Positions 20,446 to 29,792 of a DNA stretch of 64,000 bases are shown here, piece after piece (position 1 is the stretch's first letter; the number at the start of each line of letters is the position of its first letter). The DNA comes from Dyadobacter sp. SG02. GTDB taxonomy: Bacteria; Bacteroidota; Bacteroidia; Cytophagales; Spirosomataceae. Below the pieces are notes generated by a model. That model worked only from the letters and a program-made list of their open reading frames with translations. It did not search any database and was not told the DNA's origin. Made by a program: the position numbers and the translations under genes. Location of the stretch: positions 1-64,000 of the forward strand of contig NZ_FNYL01000009.1 of assembly GCF_900109045.1 (NCBI RefSeq), in the 5' to 3' direction.

Positions 20446-20459
20446 TTGACAAATGTCAA
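20446..20459. promoter_or_regulatory. Crp/Fnr-type dyad in the divergent promoter
   Basis: TTGACAAATGTCAA: perfect 5-base arms TTGAC/GTCAA around 4 bases, the geometry of Fnr/Crp sites (TTGAT-N4-ATCAA). It lies 25 bases before the regulator start and 77 bases before the oxidoreductase ATG. A half-site TTTGTCAA follows at about 20477. Confidence 0.6.
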
Positions 20460-20535
20460 GATGAATCTACTGCGTTTGTCAATGCGTAGCCGGAGACGCC
20501 GTGCCAATTTTGTGATGTCAAACAACAGACAGATC

Positions 20536-21519
20536 ATGAACACAACACAAACAAACAGCATTGTCCGGTTGACGCGCCAGGGGCCGCCATCAGTATTGGA
20601 ATATACCACTGAGCAGATCGGCCTGCCCAAACCGCACGAAGTCCTGATCCGGCATGAGGCGATCGCATTGAATTTCGTGGACGTATTGTTCAGAAATGGC
20701 AGCTTCCCGTTGCGACAGCTGCCGGCGACCATCGGCGTGGAAGCCGCAGGCGTAATCGAATCGGTGGGCAGCGAAGTGACCGGCTGGGCAGTCGGCGACC
20801 GGGTCGGATACTACTTTTCCATTGGGGCATATGCCCAGCAGCGCCTGATCGATCCACGACAGTTGGTGAAGTTGCCGGATGATATCACCTTCGATCAGGC
20901 GGCTTCTTTGCTTGCAAAAGGGCTCACAGCCCGAATGCTGGTTAAACAGGCATACCCCGTCCAAGCTGGTGATATTGTACTCGTACATGCTGCTGCAGGA
21001 GGCGTCGGATCGCTTATAAGCAGATGGGCGAAATCGTTGGGCGCAACGGTCATCGGCACGGTGGGCAGCGAAGCCAAAAAAGCAATCGTCGAGCCGTACG
21101 GACTGGATCTGGTGGTGGCCCTGGATAAAGAAGATTTGGCTGAAAAGATTCATGCTTTCACAAATGGCCGGGACGTCGATGCGGTGTTTGACGGGGTTGG
21201 CAAGGCAACTTTCGGCAAGTCCGCCGCCCTTACCAAATCGGGCGGTACCATTGTGCTTTACGGGGCTGCCTCCGGTGCCCCCGAAATAGATAATACCCTT
21301 CTGAATGCAAGGCAAATTAAATTCTTACAGCCGTCACTAGGGCAGTATTTACCCGACCCTACAACCGTGAACTTTGCAACAGCTGAGCTATTTAACGGCT
21401 TTCAAAGCGGCATGTTAGGAAAGGTCACACCAATGATATATCCATTATCCGAGGTAAGCCAGGCCCATCTGGACCTGGAAGCTAGCCGAACTACGGGCTC
21501 AGTCATTTTCCGTCCCTAA
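20536..21519 (+). CDS. Zinc-free NADPH:quinone oxidoreductase (MDR family)
   Basis: The ATG at 20536 (MNTTQTNSIVRL) is chosen because the 30 codons upstream cover the regulatory dyad and lack family similarity. 327 residues. Groes-like N-terminal part with ALNFVDVLFRNG, GVEAAGVIESVG and VGDRVGYY; Rossmann part with VHAAAGGVGSLISRWAKSLGATVIGTV and FDGVGKATF. Cys/His zinc ligands are absent, as in quinone oxidoreductases, which reduce quinones or enones with NADPH. The SDR gene follows after 22 bases, so an operon under the divergent Crp-type regulator is likely. Confidence 0.9.
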   Translation: MNTTQTNSIVRLTRQGPPSVLEYTTEQIGLPKPHEVLIRHEAIALNFVDVLFRNGSFPLRQLPATIGVEAAGVIESVGSEVTGWAVGDRVGYYFSIGAYAQQRLIDPRQLVKLPDDITFDQAASLLAKGLTARMLVKQAYPVQAGDIVLVHAAAGGVGSLISRWAKSLGATVIGTVGSEAKKAIVEPYGLDLVVALDKEDLAEKIHAFTNGRDVDAVFDGVGKATFGKSAALTKSGGTIVLYGAASGAPEIDNTLLNARQIKFLQPSLGQYLPDPTTVNFATAELFNGFQSGMLGKVTPMIYPLSEVSQAHLDLEASRTTGSVIFRP

Positions 21520-21541
21520 ACATTTAGTTTCAACACATTTT

Positions 21542-22297
21542 ATGATTTCAATGTCTAGATTAAAAAATAAAACTGCTCTGGTTACAGGGGGAAGCCGGGG
21601 CATCGGTGCGGGCATCGTCAGAAGCCTGGCTGCGGAAGGCGCAAATGTGGTGTTTACCTACGTCAATTCAGCCGGGAAAGCCGAAGAGCTGGCGCAGGAA
21701 ATTCAAGCGCTCGGCATCCAGGCGCTGGCCATCAGGGCCGACACGGGCGTTCAAAGCGATATTAATGCGGTGGTTTCAGCCGCCGCGGATGCATTCGGAC
21801 GTATTGACATACTCGTCAACAGTGCAGGCCTTTTTGTTACCGGCGCGGTGGATTCGACAGATACGGACCTGGATGCATTTGCCCGCCAATGGGACGTTAA
21901 TGTCCTTGGCGTCGCTCACACGGTCCGGACGGTATTACCATTTATGAAAGATGGAGGCCGGATCATCAACATTGGCTCGACGGGCGGCAGTCGCTCACCT
22001 TATCCGGGCATCGGCGAGTACGGCGCGACGAAAGCGGCTTTGGCAGCCTATACCAGAAGCTGGGCCAGGGATTTAGGAGGTCGAAAAATTACTGTCAACA
22101 TCATCCAGCCCGGACTCATCGACACCGACATGAACCCGGCGGATGGCGCTTTCAGCACTGAAATGCTGAAAGCCGTAGCGCTCGGTCATTATGGCAAACC
22201 GCAGGATATTGGTGCGGCAGTTGCGTTTCTCAGCAGCGATGATGCTCGCTACATTACCGGTGTTACGTTGAATGTGGATGGCGGGCAAAGTGCCTAG
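21542..22297 (+). CDS. Short-chain dehydrogenase/reductase
   Basis: ATG at 21542 or 21551; 251 residues. Classical SDR: cofactor motif TGGSRGIGAG (8 bases into the fold), NSAG, catalytic Ser in INIGSTGG, Tyr-Lys in EYGATKAALAAY, then IQPGLIDTDMNP and the C-terminal YITGVTLNVDGG. NAD(P)-dependent oxidation or reduction of an unknown alcohol or ketone. It forms an operon with the quinone oxidoreductase upstream. Confidence 0.92.
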   Translation: MISMSRLKNKTALVTGGSRGIGAGIVRSLAAEGANVVFTYVNSAGKAEELAQEIQALGIQALAIRADTGVQSDINAVVSAAADAFGRIDILVNSAGLFVTGAVDSTDTDLDAFARQWDVNVLGVAHTVRTVLPFMKDGGRIINIGSTGGSRSPYPGIGEYGATKAALAAYTRSWARDLGGRKITVNIIQPGLIDTDMNPADGAFSTEMLKAVALGHYGKPQDIGAAVAFLSSDDARYITGVTLNVDGGQSA

Positions 22298-22394
22298 AAA
22301 ACCGCTGGTCATTGAGCTGTACTTGCAAACGCCATCGGGGCGAATGAGATGGCGTAAGAACGACATAATAGTTGCGGCGGAGCGCTTCAATATC

Positions 22395-22566
22395 TGCAAG
22401 AAAAGGATAATCAGTATACCCCTGCGTCCCGTCGCAGAAAATGGTACCCCGATCCGGCTTGTTCAGCCCTGCCCCCAATTCAAATCATGCCGGTAAGTCG
22501 GGATTGGCCAGGAATAATGTTCCGAAAGAAACGCGTTTTTCAAGATTCAAATTGTTCCCAGCAGGA
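22395..22566 (-). pseudogene. C-terminal relic of an Old Yellow Enzyme (alkene reductase)
   Basis: Minus-strand frame with RVSFGTLFLANPDLPA, a TGA at 22485-22487, then FELGAGLNKPDRGTIF and GYTDYPFL. This is the C-terminal end of FMN-dependent ene-reductases. The rest of the gene is absent; the relic lies just after the SDR gene, in opposite orientation. The in-frame TGA takes the place of an expected Arg or Glu. Confidence 0.8.
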
Positions 22567-22572
22567 CAACCA

Positions 22573-22691
22573 AGAGCGCCTCAAAGGACGCTTTCTTCAT
22601 TCAAATAAATCGTTTTTTCGCGAACTCAAAAGATAACTATACCAATGTAAGCCAATCTTGGTCAAAGCGTACGGTAACCTTTTCGGTAACC
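22573..22691. repeat. Intergenic repeat A, copy 2
   Basis: It starts with a hairpin-like AGAGCGCCTCAAAG and ends with GGTAACC-TTTTC-GGTAACC (22673-22691). The distance between these two landmarks, 100 bases, is the same as in copy 3 at 25439-25557, and the sequence between aligns without gaps at moderate identity. Confidence 0.7.
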
Positions 22692-23415
22692 CCTGCTTTG
22701 TCTAGATACTAGTTTACTCTGGGCTGTCACCTATATACTAATCCTTGGTATTCGTATTGTTCTTTCTGGCAACGCAAAAATTGTACAGCTTCCTGACTGT
22801 ATCTCACAAAATGCAAGCGACTGCCCAGGCGCAAATTTACAGCAAAACCGATGACCTGTCTATTTTCCGGGAAGTAGGCAAGACCGAAATTGCACTAAGA
22901 ATAATAGAATATTTACAGTTACTAAGGATAATGCGGAGCCGGATTGAGTTTCACATTATTATGGAAAAAAGAAGTCCATCCGGATTTCTTTTTCTTTTTG
23001 TGACATGCTTGATCACAGCGAGCGTCATGAAATGGGGTTATCCAGTAGCAAATTCCGATTTACGTATCCTTTAAACCGTCGAGTTCCGAAAAACACATTA
23101 ACAGCCGCGATCAGTACATAAAAAACGGGTTGCAATGCGCCGAAAATGTCGTTTATTGCACATCCGTCAACAAGGCAATAACCAAGCTATGCTGCTAACA
23201 ACGAGACGAATTTACATGTTAAGCGACACTTTCAATGTTGATATTTTTATAAAATTTTTAGCTAAATTCGTAATTCTCAAATATCGATTTTACCGTACAA
23301 GCGAAGCCGTAGAAGTCCTTACACTGCAAACATTCGCGTCCATTTAACTCAGCAGTTGGCAGGTAGCATGAAGTTGAGTCATTCATCTAATCGACAGGTT
23401 TGACTACTAAGCAAG
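22692..23415. other. Gene-free stretch with an isolated terminator-like hairpin
   Basis: About 720 bases. A hairpin at 22970-22989 (8-base arms with one wobble) is flanked by A-rich sequence on the left and T-rich on the right, so it could stop transcription both ways. The open frame at 22745-23074 runs through it and lacks family features. Scattered codon-like pieces at 23100-23220 may be gene debris but were not recognised. Confidence 0.4.
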
Positions 23416-24312
23416 ATGATAACCAGGATCATTTACGTGGCGGGGCTATTGTTGACGATAATGCAGGCAGCATATTGCCAACCTACCAAAAGTAACCTTG
23501 CAGTTAAAAAACATCCACAGTTTTCACTCCCCGGTCGGCTTGCGAGGCTTCGAATGGCCAAAGAAGATACCGCCAAAGTCGATCTGCTTCTGGAAATAAG
23601 CAGTATCTATAACCGCCGGCAATCGACGGGAGCTCCGGATAGCTCCATTATGTTCGCACGACAAGCCGCCGCACTTAGCCAAAAGCGCGACTATACGGCT
23701 GGTTATTGCGAAGCGATCTTTCTGGTCTGCAAGTCGCTGCTTAAAAAGCCGGACTTCCGCGCCGCAGAGCGCACCCTCGATGAAGCCACCGGGGAGCTCA
23801 AAGTAAGGCTCCTGCTGGTTCTCAGTGAAGACTTTCTCGGCAAAATGGATTCCTGGCCCGACGAGCTGCGCAAGGCACTACCTTACATAACAGCCGCCAA
23901 AAGGCTCAGTGCGCAAGTCGGGTCGAGACATTGGATTACGGAAAGTACAATCGTTCAGGCCAAATGGCACTTTCGCATGGGTCAGATGACTCTCGGAAAG
24001 AATTGCTTTTATGAAGTCATTCGCTATCATCAGCAGATTAAGGACAAACCGGGGGAAGCACACTGGTGGCAGGAGTTGGGCCGCTATATACCTGATACCG
24101 ATAGTACTTATGCAATCGAAATATACAGCTTACGCAAAGCTAGAACACTTTTCAAAGAGTTGGGAGATGCGGCGGAAGAAGCTGACTGCGTGCAAAACGA
24201 AGGTTTTATACACTCGGAGCACGGCAGGGACGACCTGGCAGAAAAGTATTACCTCGAGGAACTGCGGATTTTGAAAGCAGGCGGCGTCACCAGGAAAATG
24301 TCTTCCTGCTAA
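23416..24312 (+). pseudogene. TPR-containing sensor-type protein, C-truncated
   Basis: ATG at 23416; signal peptide of about 21 residues ending AAYC-Q. From residue 50 on there are helical TPR-like repeats, for example KVDLLLEISSIYNRRQ, SSIMFARQAAALSQ, AIEIYSLRKARTLFKELGD and GFIHSEHGRDDLAEKYYLEEL. In Bacteroidota such N-terminal parts usually belong to sensor histidine kinases or regulators of 600-800 residues. Here the frame ends at 24312 after 298 residues, exactly where a fragment of an unrelated gene on the other strand begins. It has probably lost its membrane and kinase part, but could still yield a periplasmic TPR protein. Confidence 0.65.
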
Positions 24313-24618
24313 GAAACGGGCGGTCAATTTTTTGGATGTCGCTTCCTCCGCTAGCGCTTTTGCACCATTCTCGCAATACTCACCTATTGCTGAACGCTCG
24401 TCATCAGGGTCGGGCCATGCGCAACTCGGACAGTCAAAACCTCCCTTTTGGTTCATTTTTGACAACGCCCGAAGGCCCCTTAGAGGAATACCTTCCTCTA
24501 CCAGATCAGTCAGCGCAGCCACTACGGCCGGCACACCTGCCGCCCAACGCTTTGACGGCTTGCTAGTCAGATTCAATAACTTCTGTGGATTTTCCGCAGA
24601 CGGGTTCTCCTCTTTCAT
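24305..24618 (-). pseudogene. FdhF/YdeP-type molybdopterin oxidoreductase, N-terminal fragment
   Basis: ATG at 24618, six bases downstream of the DUF7009 stop. About 100 residues are typical: GGW-like start region, PLRGLRALSKMNQKGGFDCPSCAWPDP, then EYCENGAKALAEEATSKKLT. After that the family similarity ends at about 24305 and the frame continues into the antisense of the TPR gene. The intact family has about 750 residues, binds bis-MGD molybdenum, and is described as FdhF-like or YdeP. All cofactor domains are missing. Dead through deletion or rearrangement. Confidence 0.82.
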
Positions 24619-24623
24619 TTGAT

Positions 24624-24974
24624 TTAGCTGTTTGGATAATCATAATTATCACTTTGGCCTTCCAAAGGGTTTTCCATACATATGAAATCCTTCTCAACCA
24701 AGATCTTCACTTGAGTATTGTTTTCCGAAAAACCCACAATTTCAGTCGTCGACAATTCGTCAATCATTTCGCCGGGCATACCTAAGATGATCGCTTTTCC
24801 GTCAAAATCGATTGATAATCGATGTCCATTGGTCCTGACAATCGAATAAATTAGCATACGAGTTACAAACTGAGCGTGCTCCGTCACCATGCCGTCTTCG
24901 GCTAATTTTGTAACATCTGTCTTCGTGAGGCGAAAGCGTATGAATTGTTCTTTGATCCGTATTTTCATCTGCAT
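24624..24974 (-). CDS. DUF7009 family protein
   Basis: ATG at 24974 or 24968 (MKIRIKEQFIRFRLTKTDV). 116 residues; predicted mostly beta strands, no signal. This small Bacteroidota family has the N-terminal MKIRI...IRFRLTK signature and is commonly found beside molybdopterin oxidoreductases and cofactor genes. Here it is the first gene of what was an operon with the fdhF-like gene, now only a fragment. Its function is unknown; with the partner gone it may be an orphan. Confidence 0.75.
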   Translation of the reverse strand: MQMKIRIKEQFIRFRLTKTDVTKLAEDGMVTEHAQFVTRMLIYSIVRTNGHRLSIDFDGKAIILGMPGEMIDELSTTEIVGFSENNTQVKILVEKDFICMENPLEGQSDNYDYPNS

Positions 24975-25826
24975 CTGTTTGAATCTACGTGTTGACTAAC
25001 TCGTCGGAGAATAAACGTGATCAGTTTACTCCTCTCAAAAGTGTAACTTTTATGATCTCCTAACAATTGATTGAGTCTGCTTTGATTTGTACTGATCATC
25101 TGTATTAGCAGACGTATGTTATGGAAACGAATTTTCCCGCAGAGCCCTGAAGAATAACGAGGTCGCTGTTTTGCGTGTAACTTAAGTACCTAATCATGGT
25201 AGTTCTAATCCAGCAGCGAATACTAAGATGGAGATCAAACACAACTACTGGACGCAGATACTAATTGTACTGTGGATAAGCATCAATTTGACACCTCACC
25301 CTTTTATACTATCTTGCTGATAATTGCAAACTAGTTAAAGCAATGGGTGAGTGATTCGGTGAGTATTAAATACATCATTAGTCATTTTATTGACATTCAA
25401 TGAGTTACATAGAAAGATATGATTCAGTGGAATATCCTAGAGCGCCTCAAAGGGCGCTTTCTTCAATTAAAAAACTCGTTATTGTGAATTTTTAAAAGAT
25501 AAGCCCGTCATTGCGGTTCAATCCACGCCAAAGCATCTGGTAACCTTTTCGGTAACCTGCTTTGCGTACAACAGTTTGGTTAGCCTAGCATATAAAGCCA
25601 TGGATGTCCGTACAAACGGTGAAACAACAAAGAGAAGGATATTACGTACTAATCTGTGAAAGGGGATCACGAGAGAGATGGTGAGAAAATAACCAAAAAA
25701 ATCCTTTTAAGACAGACATCATTATAATGAGCCTCCAAATGAACCAAGCAAGTATCCATACCTTAGGGGCGACGACCAGGGAGTAACCTCATGATCACGT
25801 ATAGCAACCGAATCGTTGGATACTAA
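24975..25826. other. Gene-free stretch with repeat A copy 3
   Basis: About 850 bases separating the DUF7009 gene from the accessory block. Apart from the repeat at 25439-25562 nothing was recognised. Confidence 0.5.
25439..25562. repeat. Intergenic repeat A, copy 3
   Basis: A perfect terminator-like hairpin (AGCGCC 25441-25446 with GGCGCT 25453-25458, then TTCTT), a 100-base spacing, then GGTAACC-TTTTC-GGTAACC (25539-25557). It shares layout and part of the sequence with copy 2, and 31 identical bases with copy 1. Confidence 0.75.
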
Positions 25827-26495
25827 ATGGTAAGTTTATATTTTGGAATAACTTTTCAAATTCTCCTCACATTGAAAAAATTGCTGAGAATAAATGCGGT
25901 AATGGTGGCAGTGCTTTTTATGGTAGCTGTTGTCCCCAACTATTATATTAACTATCAAGTGTATGTTAGTGTAATGGATTCACTCGCTGGTTTCGAATGG
26001 CTTACCTTTTTAGGCATATTAACGGCAGGTGCCCTGGTCTCTGCTCTTTTTGCATGCATCAAATTTAAAAACATCTCATACAAACGTCGGTTTTTAGGAG
26101 CTAGTTTTCTCTTCAACCTGGCATTTTTCCTTTTCATTTCGTACCACGGGACACTAGCAGTTCTTAGTGCCAAAAGGCAATCCGACGCATTGTTGTCGGA
26201 ATACAAAACCAAGGCTGAATCTGACATGAAAAATGGGCTTATAGTTTACGAGACCGCCGGATTACCAATATCATCCGGTCGAGCAGAGCAAATAAAGGGG
26301 CATAAGATCGACAGCCTAATGAAGACATATGGTCTTGAAAGCAGAAATACCGGATGTATGGTTACAGCTCCATTGTTGAAAGCCCAATCCGAATACGAAC
26401 GACTTACAGAGCCATTCCTGGATCTAAGAAACGGCCCTGGGTGGAAACACCGAATGAAGCTGCAAATTGAGAATATCAGAAAGGGGCAATTCTAA
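25827..26495 (+). CDS. Membrane protein of unknown function
   Basis: ATG at 25827; 222 residues. Hydrophobic segments at about 20-42, 55-78 and 88-112, then a soluble C-terminal half with SAKRQSDALLSEYKTKAESDMKNG and AEQIKGHKIDSLMKTYGLESR. I do not recognise the family. It begins the accessory block that follows repeat A copy 3 and has its own intergenic region on both sides. Confidence 0.65.
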   Translation: MVSLYFGITFQILLTLKKLLRINAVMVAVLFMVAVVPNYYINYQVYVSVMDSLAGFEWLTFLGILTAGALVSALFACIKFKNISYKRRFLGASFLFNLAFFLFISYHGTLAVLSAKRQSDALLSEYKTKAESDMKNGLIVYETAGLPISSGRAEQIKGHKIDSLMKTYGLESRNTGCMVTAPLLKAQSEYERLTEPFLDLRNGPGWKHRMKLQIENIRKGQF

Positions 26496-26567
26496 ATTAT
26501 TCAACCGAAAATGTTGAAACCAGGTAAAAGCAAAAACACGGGACCAACTCAAAGCTTTTAGGCAACG

Positions 26568-26954
26568 ATGGAAAGCTACACCTCTTATTTCTACACCCTT
26601 AGGCGGTTACCCGACTTTCGGGTAAAGTATCAGCTTCTTCCACAAGCAGATGAAAGTTCTCCCTATATACTTCAAGGAACGAGGTTTGATTTCCGTTATT
26701 CCAATGACGGCCCCTTGAAGAATTCCCACTACATGATTTGGCCAGAGTTTGAAGATGACGGAGGGTTCACCATTTTAAGTAAATGGTTGCCCATTCATCC
26801 TTCGGGCACTGCCAAGATGTGGATTATAAACCAAAGCTTGCGAGAATATCACCAACTGCATTTGAAGGTTGGGTTGGTTGGTTACATGACTAGTGGATCT
26901 ATCGATATTGCTATTTGTGAAGTATCCGAATTATTGAACCTTGGTATGCTCTGA
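26568..26954 (+). CDS. Small protein of unknown function
   Basis: ATG at 26568; 128 residues, no signal peptide. Aromatic- and beta-rich: YRYSNDGP-like turn, HYMIWPEFEDDGGFTIL, GTAKMWIINQSLREYHQLHLKVG and a hydrophobic C-terminus. The size, acidity and isolated position resemble immunity proteins of polymorphic toxins, but I cannot name a family. It lies 72 bases after the membrane protein on the same strand. Confidence 0.6.
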   Translation: MESYTSYFYTLRRLPDFRVKYQLLPQADESSPYILQGTRFDFRYSNDGPLKNSHYMIWPEFEDDGGFTILSKWLPIHPSGTAKMWIINQSLREYHQLHLKVGLVGYMTSGSIDIAICEVSELLNLGML

Positions 26955-27069
26955 TCATCCTTACGATTGTCATTCTACTCGCCAGAAAGGTTGAGACCAT
27001 CCAAAGTTAGAATTGAAGATAACCCTTGGTGTACTTAAAAGCTAGTGCACGTTCAAGCGGTTAACCAAT

Positions 27070-27708
27070 TCACTCGAATTGTTTGTCAATCCGGTCTCGA
27101 TCATACCTAAGTATCAAGTCATTATGTCTTTCATAAATTGACCTCAACGTTTCTTTATCTGTTGCTATAATGTCAAGTCCCCGGTCATCATACATCTGTA
27201 GAATGAGTTTCCTCTCGATGTTTACAAAATAAACCTCCTTATTTGAAGAACGACTGTTGTCAAGCCTTGGTTGTCTGGGAGGAAAGTCAGAATGCCCAAT
27301 TGCAGTAAAAATATTCTCGAAGCTTATTCTGTCCGACGTTAATTTAACAACAGCAACATCATAGTCATCGCCAGGATAATAAAGTCCTTTTTCTTTTGAA
27401 TAATAAACTTCCGCCTTCCTGAGCTTATTAATTTGTTTGAATGTAAAATTGCCAAACCTTATTTTCCTGCGTTTGTACTTCCAGTCGATAAGCACCAAGT
27501 ACACGTTGTCAGACCTGCTAAATGCGGTTTGAAAAATTATCGAGGCTCTTCTGGTAACTTCCTTAAAATATTCGTCAGTGCTTGTGTCGCCCTCCTGCAA
27601 GTCAAAACGGAGGCCATGATTCCAATTATAGAATAAGGGCATTTTAAGCCTCAATCCTTTGAAATTGTCATTTAAGAACTGCCTGTATTCTGTTTTAACT
27701 GTCTTCAC
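27070..27708 (-). CDS. DUF3885-like protein
   Basis: 212 residues; ATG at 27708. The N-terminal part reads PLFYNWNHGLRFDLQ, then EYFKEVTRRASIIFQTAFSRSDNVYLVL, which is the DUF3885 pattern as I remember it; the C-terminal part has YDDRGLDIIATDKETLRSIYERHNDLILRYDRDRID. Cytoplasmic. The family has no proven function but is frequent in toxin-immunity islands (recall, not checked). Oriented against its left neighbours. Confidence 0.65.
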   Translation of the reverse strand: MKTVKTEYRQFLNDNFKGLRLKMPLFYNWNHGLRFDLQEGDTSTDEYFKEVTRRASIIFQTAFSRSDNVYLVLIDWKYKRRKIRFGNFTFKQINKLRKAEVYYSKEKGLYYPGDDYDVAVVKLTSDRISFENIFTAIGHSDFPPRQPRLDNSRSSNKEVYFVNIERKLILQMYDDRGLDIIATDKETLRSIYERHNDLILRYDRDRIDKQFE

Positions 27709-27928
27709 CTTTTTGCTTTTTTAAATACACTAAGCGATAGATACGAACTTTTTGGTTCTACTCCACCCCTGAAAAGACAATGAGCGATTTGATACCCATG
27801 TCCCAGCGGATGCCTCCCAAGAATTCTGGCGCGGAAGGTTAGCGCGGCATTTTTTATTTGGCGCAGCCTCCATTTTTATGCGAGAGATCGTCGAGCAGGA
27901 CAACGAAAACGCAAGAATAAAACATAGA

Positions 27929-28516
27929 TTACTCAATAATAGGCAGTTGCGGCAGTAGACTCTTGATCAACCCATCACTTACTGCATCGAGCTTTAAAAT
28001 AGCCAGCTGCTTTATTAGTAGTTCTTGCCTGGCTTTCTCCCGCACCATCAAATAATCCGACTCGATTCGGGATTCACACGAGGGGTCATTGCTGTTAAAA
28101 TCGTCTCGGACTTGGATAAACATGTCCACTGTATCCCTGGCACAGATAGCAACATTGACGACAGACTCTAAATCCCGCGCCTTTATGTATTCCAGGGTAC
28201 TTAAAACTGCAACACCCGCATCCAATGCCTGAGAACATGCAATATCTGAAAAATCCTCCGTGTCTGGAATTACTACATCAACAGCGTCAATCAAATCCTT
28301 GATTTGCCGCTCAGAGTATGGCCTGTCCTCCCTCAGAATTAGAAAAATTTCATCGATTACATGCTGGATAACCTGAGGGCTACCCCATCCAAAAGCACTG
28401 ACAAAGTTCTCGTAGTTTGGGTAAAGATGTACGCAGGTTATGGCCGCGAAAAGTAACCTTCCTTTGTCGGATAATGAAAGTAGTGCAGCTCTTATGTCGA
28501 GTTGAAAATTATCCAT
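27929..28516 (-). CDS. DUF416 (YjaG-like) protein
   Basis: The ATG at 28516 (MDNFQLDIRAALLSL) is preferred; an earlier start 17 codons upstream adds an unlikely Cys-rich stretch. 195 residues, all helical. Family features: LLFAAITCVHLYPNYENFVSAFGWG, VIPDTEDFSDIACSQALDAGVAVLSTLEY. DUF416 is found in gammaproteobacteria (yjaG) and others and has no assigned function. Alone between small accessory genes. Confidence 0.75.
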   Translation of the reverse strand: MDNFQLDIRAALLSLSDKGRLLFAAITCVHLYPNYENFVSAFGWGSPQVIQHVIDEIFLILREDRPYSERQIKDLIDAVDVVIPDTEDFSDIACSQALDAGVAVLSTLEYIKARDLESVVNVAICARDTVDMFIQVRDDFNSNDPSCESRIESDYLMVREKARQELLIKQLAILKLDAVSDGLIKSLLPQLPIIE

Positions 28517-28755
28517 GTGATATTTGCAGTGGATTCCTTTGGCTTTACAAGGTAAAATTCGTGACAAAATATTAAGATTCTATCGGGTAATGAGTTTACT
28601 GAACTTACTTATACAATATAGATATCTACCGTAACCGCGGTCCGGGTTATACCTACTCATGAATTGCCGCTTACCCATACCCTCTTCTGGCGGGCAAATA
28701 CCCCGCACGTCGTTGGCGAGAGGATTTTATAAGCTGCTTTAAAAAAAAGTCAATC

Positions 28756-29280
28756 ATGCCCCCAATTACGGACCAAATTAGTTTGAACACCCGCCTGGCT
28801 TCGATCGTCATCGACCAAGCCGTTATGATATTCCTGTGCTCAATGGCGGTCGCGCCAGCCGCATTTCTTGTCGAAGGCTTGTCTCCTTTTTTATCGGAGG
28901 CTTATGACTATCCAGCACTGTTGGCGCCTACAATGTACCTGTGCAAAGACACAGTAAATGGGAGGAGTATAGGGAAGCGCCTTCTGAATTTGCAGATAGT
29001 TAATGAGGGTGACAGGCAAGTCGCTTCTCCCGCCAGATGTGTTGTAAGAAATGTAACCCTTCTCATTTCGCCGATTGAACTCCTGATCGCGATGTTGAAT
29101 CCATCACGCAGATTGGGTGACCGATTGGCCGGCACACGACTGAAATTTAGTAATGAGCCACTTAGGGATAGTTCCCGTGTTGGTCCAGTCATTTCAGTAT
29201 TTTTCATCGTCTATGCACTCATTATCTTAACCGCATTCCTGTTAAAGGGGTGGCAGAAATACCTGTTTATGCTGAACTAA
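28756..29280 (+). CDS. RDD-family membrane protein
   Basis: ATG at 28756; 174 residues. RDD signature: NTRLASIVIDQAVMIF (Arg and Asp in TM1), KDTVNGRSIGKRLLNLQIV, then RNVTLLISPIELLIAML with RRLGDRLAGTRL and a last helix VISVFFIVYALIILTAFLL. Four helices in the inner membrane. Some RDD proteins have been linked to ion transport; this one is unassigned. Confidence 0.8.
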   Translation: MPPITDQISLNTRLASIVIDQAVMIFLCSMAVAPAAFLVEGLSPFLSEAYDYPALLAPTMYLCKDTVNGRSIGKRLLNLQIVNEGDRQVASPARCVVRNVTLLISPIELLIAMLNPSRRLGDRLAGTRLKFSNEPLRDSSRVGPVISVFFIVYALIILTAFLLKGWQKYLFMLN

Positions 29281-29308
29281 GTTTTTGAGACACGTGCTTG
29301 TTGGGCAC

Positions 29309-29731
29309 TTACTCTAAATCTGAGAACACAACCTTGAAATCCAGCGACTTAGCCACGAGATATTGTCTTCTTGTTATTCCAAATTCCTTTTCCGTTAATG
29401 GCCCAATTACTTTTTCACGTGCTTCCTCGACAGAATTAATCGAATTCTTCAATGGTAAAATGTAGTATAGTGTCACCTCCCGATTTATACCATCCAGCGT
29501 AGTTGGATGTTCCTTGAGAATAATGAAATTATCGTCCACACCGGCGGCGAAAATGCAAGGTCCAACAACGCCAACCCAGTACTGGTCGAACTCCAAAAAA
29601 CAAAGACTCATGTCAGCCCTATCATCCGTTGCCCACAACGCGAAACGGTCGTTAAGTTTAACAAAATCACCTGTCCAACAAGACGACAGAAATAATGCGA
29701 GGTACAACAATAGTAATCTGGCAACTTTCAT
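29309..29731 (-). CDS. Lipoprotein of unknown function (DUF3997-like)
   Basis: ATG at 29731; lipobox LFLSSC at about residues 13-18, so it is anchored in the outer or inner membrane. The mature part has YWVGVVGPCIFAAGVDDNFIILKEHP and YYILPLKNSINSVEEAREKVIGPLTEKEFG. The strand pattern and YYI..K phrase recall DUF3997, found in immunity-like contexts; the assignment is tentative. Confidence 0.65.
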   Translation of the reverse strand: MKVARLLLLYLALFLSSCWTGDFVKLNDRFALWATDDRADMSLCFLEFDQYWVGVVGPCIFAAGVDDNFIILKEHPTTLDGINREVTLYYILPLKNSINSVEEAREKVIGPLTEKEFGITRRQYLVAKSLDFKVVFSDLE

Positions 29732-29792
29732 GAGATAAGGATGCTAGTTTTCCGCTGAAGTTCTTTCAGGTAAAATTTTGTTTATGAAGCAC

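Noticed and set aside
22745..23074. Plus-strand frame of 109 codons
   Set aside because: Runs through a terminator-like hairpin and shows no domain.
27730..27936. Minus-strand frame of 68 codons
   Set aside because: Overlaps the end of the DUF416 gene and has no features.
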